Source: Gautieria morchelliformis (Eukaryota; Basidiomycota; Agaricomycetes; Gomphales; Gomphaceae). Taken from it: a stretch of DNA of 64,000 nt. Positions within the stretch are counted from its first letter, which is position 1, and each line of letters opens with the position of its first letter. A model generated the notes under the pieces. It made no database searches. It was not told the DNA's origin and worked only from the letters and a program-made list of their open reading frames with translations. Shown one piece after another: positions 58,236-64,000 of the stretch. The translations under genes and the position numbers were made by a program. The DNA lies in contig WHVA01000256.1 in assembly GCA_015179125.1 (NCBI GenBank), positions 62,001 to 126,000 of the forward strand, in the 5' to 3' direction.

Positions 58236-58448
58236 GTGGGGGATAAATATGTAAGTGTATATAAAGGAAAACCAACTAGTTCGAGATTTCCCCATGCCAA
58301 TACCGTGTTTGTGAACAAAATCCCGTGGCATGAGCACGCTGGAGGGCAGGGGATGCTGAGCGCCATATTTAAAGGTGTGGAGCAGATGGTGGGTGAGGGA
58401 GTGTGGCAGTTGCGTGTGGAGGGGAAGTACTGGAAGAGTCACTGGTGA
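58236..58448 (+). other. Short coding-like fragment, unidentified
   Basis: Reads GDKYVSVYKGKPTSSRFPH and later a KIPWHEHAGGQG stretch, ending WKSHW. The composition is protein-like, but no start exon or partner exon was found and the family is unknown. Confidence 0.25.
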
Positions 58449-61400
58449 CAGTGAGTATGGCGACTACTTGGCTGTTGGTGATGTGATCTTGTGCTGCGTG
58501 TCGCTGTTGTGATGGGATGGATTGAATGGGAGCTGCAGAGCAGGAATGGGATACTTACAGAGACCACTGATGTCAGCATTCTGATTCTAATTAATCTTGG
58601 TCATCATAGTGCAACTACAGGACTTCGAGGAGAATCACCTGCCACAACACCGGTAGATACGTTTCCTGTGTTGCGTGGTGGTGTGGCCACCCAGGTATCA
58701 AAAAGATCCCTACCGCAGCACTGCTTCAATGCTACATATGCACATCACTGCCGCACGGTCGCAGGACAAATCGGATGAGGGTGTGCTGTGAGTGCTGTGC
58801 AGTGACTTGAATATGTGGAAGCCAGAGGGAGCCATTGACAGCACTGTAGAGGGGCCATGGGGGTTATGACCATTTCTGCCACCATGGAAGAGGTTGAGAG
58901 GAATGGTGGGGTGGATGGAAGTGTCGTGGGGGGTTGGCATATCGTTGATGGTGGTGGTGTTAGGTAGCCGGCATGTGTCACATCAACTCTCGAGAGCACC
59001 GCCTGGTCCATGGACAATTCATGGAGGACTAACCTTAAAAAATTATTACCTAACACTTGCTGTACCTTATCGCTAGAGCCATATACTTGCTGTACTTATC
59101 TTGTCACCAGCGCCATAGATAATATGATGCCATATATTATGCAGTGCCCTCGGTGGCAACAAGTTAATGACCTCACTGGCTGCGCAGTCGACTTGACTTG
59201 TTGTCCCTCATGTTGCCACCAAACCTCCCCTTGATTCCCACACAATATCCAATACTCGCTGTGTTGCCTATTGACATGCTCGTCACCTGCCTCGACCTGC
59301 TTTGCCACCTCAAGGAGCGTGTCCTGTGGATAGAAGTTCACATCTCATCGACCCACCCGTTACTCTGCATTATAGTGTTCACCGCTTTGTACGTGATGCG
59401 CTTGCTGTAACAGATGTTTCAGTAGTCGGTAATTATGTGAAAGGGCAAACAGTCTCGTGGACTTGCATGCAGAGGGAGAGTAGTGGGGATAAGAAAAGAA
59501 AATTATTATTCTAACTAATTAGTTCCATATTTGGTCACTAGAGGGAGGGCCGGCGTGCGCCGGCAGAACCCTTGCTTGCAATTGTATATGAGATTGAACA
59601 CGGCCTCACGATGCAGGCCTCCGAGTCGCAATTTTGTACTGTACAGGTATGTGTAGACTTGTAAGCTATTTCTGTTTCTTCCGTGTTGTGGAAGAGGGCC
59701 CAGCTATTAAGGACCTCTTTGTTGGACTCTGAGGCAGCTCCCGACACGGCGGGCCAGAGAACTATCATCTCCCACACATCCACTACCATTGTGCCCCCTT
59801 TCTTGCCAATTAGGTAGTGAATCAAAGTAACATGAACTTTGATGATAGCACCCAGCAAACAGCACTCATAATTTCGGCGCGATGATAGAGTGGTCAAGGT
59901 TGTACCCAGGGAGCAGGTTGACGTCGTGTGTCTTTCACAGCATCTACTATACATCTTTCCAAGCCTGTCTGATGGGCCAGCCATCAGATGATAGCTGCTT
60001 AATTTTTGCTGTGAGGGTTGTAGTGAGGGCTGTGACAGCGTGCTTTAACATGGCACATGCACCTTTGTCCTGTTAGCTGAGATCATATCCATCATTCGAA
60101 CTGTCAGTGGCATCGTCTGCCGCCATCCTCTCCTGGAATCAGCCAGAGTGACATTCAGTGGTAGCAGGTGGTTTACTTAATCAGGACTCACGATAACTAG
60201 CGGGTGTCTGACGATGAGATGACTTGGACTCTTCTGTACTGGATCCTTGCGCTCAGAGCGATGGGTCTTACCCTTCAGCGCCGCATCATGTATAGTGCGG
60301 ATGTTTGACAAATACTCTGAATAGAGCAAGCTTGGGGTTGGATGGAGCGACAAGCTCAAATCTTACCTTCGCACTGGTAACTTTGTCACCTGGGTTCTGT
60401 TTTGGGGCTGGATGGTATGCCCCCTCAGCAAACAGCCAGGCTCTCATCTTAAGCCAGGCTCTATCATGGGAGACCTCACCCACCAGAGTCAACCGTGCAG
60501 CATTGCATCATGACAATGTAAGCAATCTTGCGATACGGAGAGTGGAGGTACAATTACAAAGGGATCTGTAATTGACTCAAGCAAAGGAGGTGGCAAGAGA
60601 GGTGCAGGAAATGTTGGATCAGGTGTGGAAAGACAACAAAATCCAGTTCATCAAAAGATAGCAAATTGGATTGGAAATAGTGAGAGGCAGTGGCTGGGCA
60701 GCACTGTCAGGCGCAGAGGAAAGATACATCACGTGAATGCACAACATGACAGAGTCTGAACAAGTAGGGTGAGGGAAGAGTTGATCAGTGAAAGCAGAAC
60801 GATGGCCAAAATGATAATAATATGGACATTAGCGCAGGTGCAGAGAAGATGGAACGGTAGAAAGAGATGAGATGAGACATTTATACATGGAGCATAACTC
60901 ACTCAGCAGTGGCTTATATCACATATGCAGCGATCGAAGGCCAGAAGCAGATATGTCTGACATTAGCGGGAGAGGCTATCTCTCACGGAAGTGTTAGGCA
61001 GGGTATGCGACAATTCAAGGACAGAAGCAGACTAGAGGGAGGGCCAGCGTGAGCAGCGACTTCAAGGAGCAGATAAGCTTAATAAGCTATTGCATCATAC
61101 TCAGAGAAACATCAGCAAAAGGTGTTGGATTTCCCATGATTTTCGACCTCCCAGTGCCCTTGAAAAGCAAGGGGATGATGGACACATTGTGGTATTGTGT
61201 GTGGGTGGGGATGAAAAAGAAAATAAGATCATGTGATTGTTAGGTCACATGACTTGATGAATTTATGGTTTGTGGGTCCATGGACGGAGCGTGGCCGGGG
61301 TAGACTCGAACCTAGTCCTTGATTGTTCACGATTAGAAGATTGTCATTCTAATGTTTCAATTGGGACTGGTGGCACTTATGAGGCACGTTGTGGAGTAAC

Positions 61401-61730
61401 AATCTCCACTTGAATCTTTTGTGGGGACTTAGAATTTTCATGCATGCACAACTTGAGGTCTTGTCTCTGGGGCACTGCACACACTTTATGGCCAGACTGA
61501 ACTGACAAAAGGTAGTATTTGAGACAGGCATTACATACTGTCCATTGCAGGCACAGTTCAGTCGTATCTGGAGGCTGTGGGGATGCGCTGCATCCCATGG
61601 AACGATGTTCGTCGCTTCTTCTCCAAACCAGCACCAGAACTGACAGAGTTTCATCACAGGTCAGATTCCACACTGACCATGGTCCCAACCACTCCCACTG
61701 GTGGTTTATCTGCACCACCAATACCTCAGC
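58449..61730. other. 3.3 kb of decayed sequence without identifiable genes
   Basis: Many short frames on both strands, none with a recognised signature. A tRNA-like B-box stretch occurs near 61290-61320 (see rejected items). Probably old transposon debris. Confidence 0.4.
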
Positions 61731-61731
61731 A

Positions 61732-61900
61732 TGTTGAGTCTGATGGATGTGGATGATGGTAAAGAGTAACTTGTTATTGGAATCGACTTGCAATGTCTCA
61801 GAAAAATATACAGCATATGTAGCAACGGTAGCTACGGGATTTTGGAGCGGAGCAGGATCTGGGTTGGAATGGGGTTGAGCGATGGCGTCAAGTCAATACA
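61732..61900 (-). mobile_element. Short copia LTR (169 bp), 3' end of a truncated element
   Basis: On the minus strand the repeat starts TGTATTGACTTG right after a purine tract (CTTGGGGGG) and ends in GACTCAACA, the usual close of plant- and fungus-type copia LTRs. It directly follows the copia pol tail at 61974-62092. No second LTR is present in the window. Confidence 0.6.
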
Positions 61901-61973
61901 CCCCCCAAGCGAAACAAGAGATAGAAAAAAAGAAAATAGGCCGTTTGAGATAGAAGAACAAATCAAAACATGC

Positions 61974-62092
61974 CTAATTTTTGTACGATATGAGGAATTT
62001 GTGTTGCAGGAGCGGCAAGGCCTTGGTGAGGACATCGGCAATGTTATCGGTGGATTTGACATAAGTGATACCTGTAAGGGCAACCCTGGCTA
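61974..62092 (-). pseudogene. Copia pol C-terminal tail, truncated
   Basis: Minus-strand frame VALTGITYVKSTDNIADVLT followed by KALPLLQHKF, a stop at 61974-61976 and then the purine tract and LTR. This is the end of copia RNase H. The rest of pol is missing on the 5' side, where gypsy LTR sequence begins within about 30 bp. It is a different copia family from the element at 1975-8498. Confidence 0.75.
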
Positions 62093-62099
62093 GTCGTGG

Positions 62100-62552
62100 A
62101 GATCACACTACCACACAACTGACAAGGGGAAATCCAAAGTATGTATAAATGAACAGAGCATACAAGAGAAGGGGTTCTCACCTGACAAGGGGAAATCCAA
62201 AGAGAAAAGTCTAAGGACCCCCAATGTCAGCGAGCCCGTATTATACTACGCTGCGCAGCCAGGGACAACACTTGGCACCTGCCATCAACCCTGCATCCCC
62301 CTGACCCTTGATCGACCCTTGATGCTACCTATTATGCGAGTCGCTTGATTTCCGACACTGTTCCGGGGCGGAAGTCGGAAATTGGAGTGGAACTGGCAAG
62401 GCGAACGGAACTGGTGGAAGTTCTCCCAGAAGCGGAATCGTTCCCGAAAGCGGATGCGGAGATGGAATCGGAACCGGAAGCGGAGTCGGAAATGGAGTCG
62501 GAACTGGGTGTGGTGTCGGAACTGGAAATGGAAAACAGGGTGTCCCCTGACA
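62100..62552 (-). repeat. Ty3/gypsy 3' LTR (distal end uncertain)
   Basis: On the minus strand a polypurine tract (AGAGGGGGGTGA, 62553-62564) is followed by TGTCAGGGGACACC at 62552, the expected LTR start. The LTR contains GGAATCGGAAC-type short repeats (about 62390-62530), so the pol frame runs on into it as a serine-rich tail. The left boundary is placed near 62100 only because copia coding sequence starts there. Confidence 0.6.
62119..62202 (-). repeat. 21-bp direct repeat pair in the gypsy LTR
   Basis: CTGACAAGGGGAAATCCAAAG occurs at 62119-62139 and again at 62182-62202, 63 bp apart, within sequence that should be the 3' LTR of the chromovirus. Confidence 0.8.
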
Positions 62553-64000
62553 TCACCCCCCCTCTAGCGTGCTGCGTCCTCGAAGCACGGGACACAAGGG
62601 ATTGAAATGCCAGCGAGCGGATTCGGCGAGGGGCACCTGGATGTGTCCTATAGAACTCCCGGAGTTTGTCAGGAGCGGAAACATCTTGCTCCGGGACCCA
62701 AGAATTCTCCTCGTACCCATACCCTTCCCATTTCACGAGGAATTGGAGTCGTCCTCGCACAAACCGGCTGTCCAGGATCCGTTCCACCACATAGTGCTCC
62801 TCCCCATCTACAATCTCTGGCAGAGGTGGCGGATGAGCCTTCCGATGTGGAATTGGGTCCTCAAGCATAGGGAGTAACTTCACCACGTTGAAGACGGGGT
62901 GGAGGCGGGACATGGACATCGGAAGTCGGAGGCGGTATGCATTCCGTCCAACCCTCCGCGTCACTGTGAAGGGCCCAAGGTAGCGGTGGGCAAGCTTCTG
63001 CGAAGGGCGTGTGGTGCGGATGTCACTTGCATCTAGGTACACCTTGTCTCCAACTTGGTATTCTGGGGCAGGAACCCGGCGTCGGTTGTAGTACCTTGCC
63101 ATGTCATCCTTGGCCTTCGCAAGGGCCGACTTGGCTTCCGAAAGGGTGGAGTCCATGCGGTCTCGGAACTCGTTGACCGTCTCGAGTCGGGACTCAGCCT
63201 GGCGTGGTTTGAAGCCCATCTGCGGGTGTCGTCCGGAGTCAAGCATGAAGGGAGTCTGTTGTGTGGCGGAATGGACATGGTTGTTGTATTGGAATTCCGC
63301 CAGCGGAAGTAACTCATCCCAGTCATCCTGCCTCTCATTGACAAAGAGGCGGAGATATTGCTCTAACTCCTGATTGACCCGTTCCGTCTGTCCGTCGCCC
63401 TGCGGATGGTACGCTGTGGTGGTAGCCAGCTTTATGCCGAGCAGGCGGTAGAGCTCCCGAGTCAGTTCCGCGACAAACTGCGGACCTCGGTCGGAAACAA
63501 CTTGCTTCGGGAGCCCATGCAACTTCCAGACATGTGCAAGGAACAGGCGGGCCGCTCCGAGGGCTGTGATCGTCGTGTGCGTCGGAATGAAGTGGGACAC
63601 CTTGCTTACCGAATCCACGACGTTCATGATCGCGTCGTAGCCATGAGACTCTGGGAGTTCAACGATGAAGTCGACACTGATGGTGTCCCAGCGGGATTCG
63701 GGAATCGGGAGCGGAACAAGTTCTCCGACGGGCGGACGTCGTTGCGCTTTGGTTCGGAGACAAAGGTCACACGTCTTCACGTACTGTCCGATGTAGCGGG
63801 ACATCTGAGGCCACCAGTAATTCCGAGCCACTAACTCCAGCGTCTTCCACCTGCCAGCATGCCCAGCGACCCGTGTGTCATGGTGCTGGGACACGATGCG
63901 ACGGCGGAGGTCCGCCCCACCCGGAACATAGACCTTGCCTCTGAAGTGGAGCAGTCCATCACGTTCCGACCATTCCGCTGCCCGTACAGACCGTGAGTGC
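62332..64000 (-). CDS. pol: Chromovirus pol C-terminal part: integrase and chromodomain (partial)
   Basis: An open frame from the window edge to a stop at 62332-62334. In order: DGLLHFRGKVYVPGG; the HHCC zinc region (H...H, then CDLCLRTK); integrase core with D in TISVDFIVELP, D in VVSDRGPQF and E in GDGQTERVNQELEQ; the GPF/Y-like C-terminal part (HRYLGPFTVTRRVGRNAYRL); and a chromodomain (YVVERILDSR, FLVKWEGYGYEENSWVP). Chromodomains steer integration toward marked chromatin. The last 70 or so residues are serine-rich translation of the LTR. No stop or frameshift is visible, so the element may be young and active. Confidence 0.93.
   Translation of the reverse strand, partial: HSRSVRAAEWSERDGLLHFRGKVYVPGGADLRRRIVSQHHDTRVAGHAGRWKTLELVARNYWWPQMSRYIGQYVKTCDLCLRTKAQRRPPVGELVPLPIPESRWDTISVDFIVELPESHGYDAIMNVVDSVSKVSHFIPTHTTITALGAARLFLAHVWKLHGLPKQVVSDRGPQFVAELTRELYRLLGIKLATTTAYHPQGDGQTERVNQELEQYLRLFVNERQDDWDELLPLAEFQYNNHVHSATQQTPFMLDSGRHPQMGFKPRQAESRLETVNEFRDRMDSTLSEAKSALAKAKDDMARYYNRRRVPAPEYQVGDKVYLDASDIRTTRPSQKLAHRYLGPFTVTRRVGRNAYRLRLPMSMSRLHPVFNVVKLLPMLEDPIPHRKAHPPPLPEIVDGEEHYVVERILDSRFVRGRLQFLVKWEGYGYEENSWVPEQDVSAPDKLREFYRTHPGAPRRIRSLAFQSLVSRASRTQHARGGVMSGDTLFSISSSDTTPSSDSISDSASGSDSISASAFGNDSASGRTSTSSVRLASSTPISDFRPGTVSEIKRLA

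Larger units (their letters stand above)
62100..64000 (-). mobile_element. Ty3/gypsy chromovirus, partial, continues past the window
   Basis: The integrase end, polypurine tract and 3' LTR of a chromodomain-bearing gypsy element on the minus strand. Its 5' part lies beyond 64000. It appears to have landed in, or next to, an older copia element whose pol tail remains at 61974-62092. Confidence 0.85.

Noticed and set aside
61285..61360. tRNA-like GGTTCGAGTC with a TTCTAAT segment on the minus strand
   Set aside because: The stem ATTAGAA/TTCTAAT encloses an 8-base loop, not an anticodon loop, and no acceptor stem forms. Possibly a SINE or chance.

Overview
The window looks like a nuclear contig from a mushroom-forming basidiomycete (Agaricomycete). 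Its genes carry many short (about 45-60 bp) GT-AG introns. ATP-citrate lyase is a single polypeptide, as in basidiomycetes and animals, not the split form of ascomycetes. Much of the DNA is Agaricomycete-type repeat: DUF3712 proteins, a MULE carrying a Ulp1-like protease, copia elements and a chromodomain Ty3/gypsy element. No rRNA, confident tRNA or CRISPR array was seen.

Layout. 1-19.5 kb is repeat-rich. A young Ty1/copia element (1975-8498) has 488-bp LTRs with only two differences noticed and a perfect 5-bp target duplication; it is itself interrupted by a 1273-bp TG...CA insertion. Beyond it, three arrays of a palindromic ~31-32 bp GC-rich minisatellite (10.3, 14.4 and 18.0 kb) bracket two decayed, tail-to-tail DUF3712 gene copies and one hypothetical gene. 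19.5-31 kb holds two conserved genes facing each other: an ABCC/MRP-type transporter (+) and ATP-citrate lyase (-). 34.6-44 kb is the other gene-rich part: Brf1 of TFIIIB (-), a WrbA/Pst2-type quinone oxidoreductase (+), an N-terminal fragment resembling sphingolipid C9-methyltransferase (+), an unrecognised two-exon piece (+) and COP9 signalosome subunit 3 (-). A three-exon 51-residue secreted peptide gene with a TATA box lies at 44.5 kb.

45.7-52.3 kb is a complete MULE DNA transposon with 60-bp terminal inverted repeats and an exact 9-bp target duplication. It encodes MULE transposase, SWIM zinc finger and Ulp1-like protease segments, with two apparent frameshifts. 52.3-64 kb is mostly decayed: a Cys/His-rich small gene, a gypsy relic, a fragment of an Agaricomycete caspase-associated protein, a copia 3' end with a short LTR, and, running off the right edge, the integrase-chromodomain end of a chromovirus.

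The housekeeping genes (acetyl-CoA supply, Pol III transcription, deneddylation, quinone reduction, drug/conjugate export) do not form one pathway; the window reads as conserved genes set among repeat islands. The most notable observations are the secreted peptide gene, the wobble-perfect 32-bp hairpin at 39.7 kb, the inverted palindromic minisatellites around the DUF3712 relics, and the copia primer site that mirrors the initiator tRNA.
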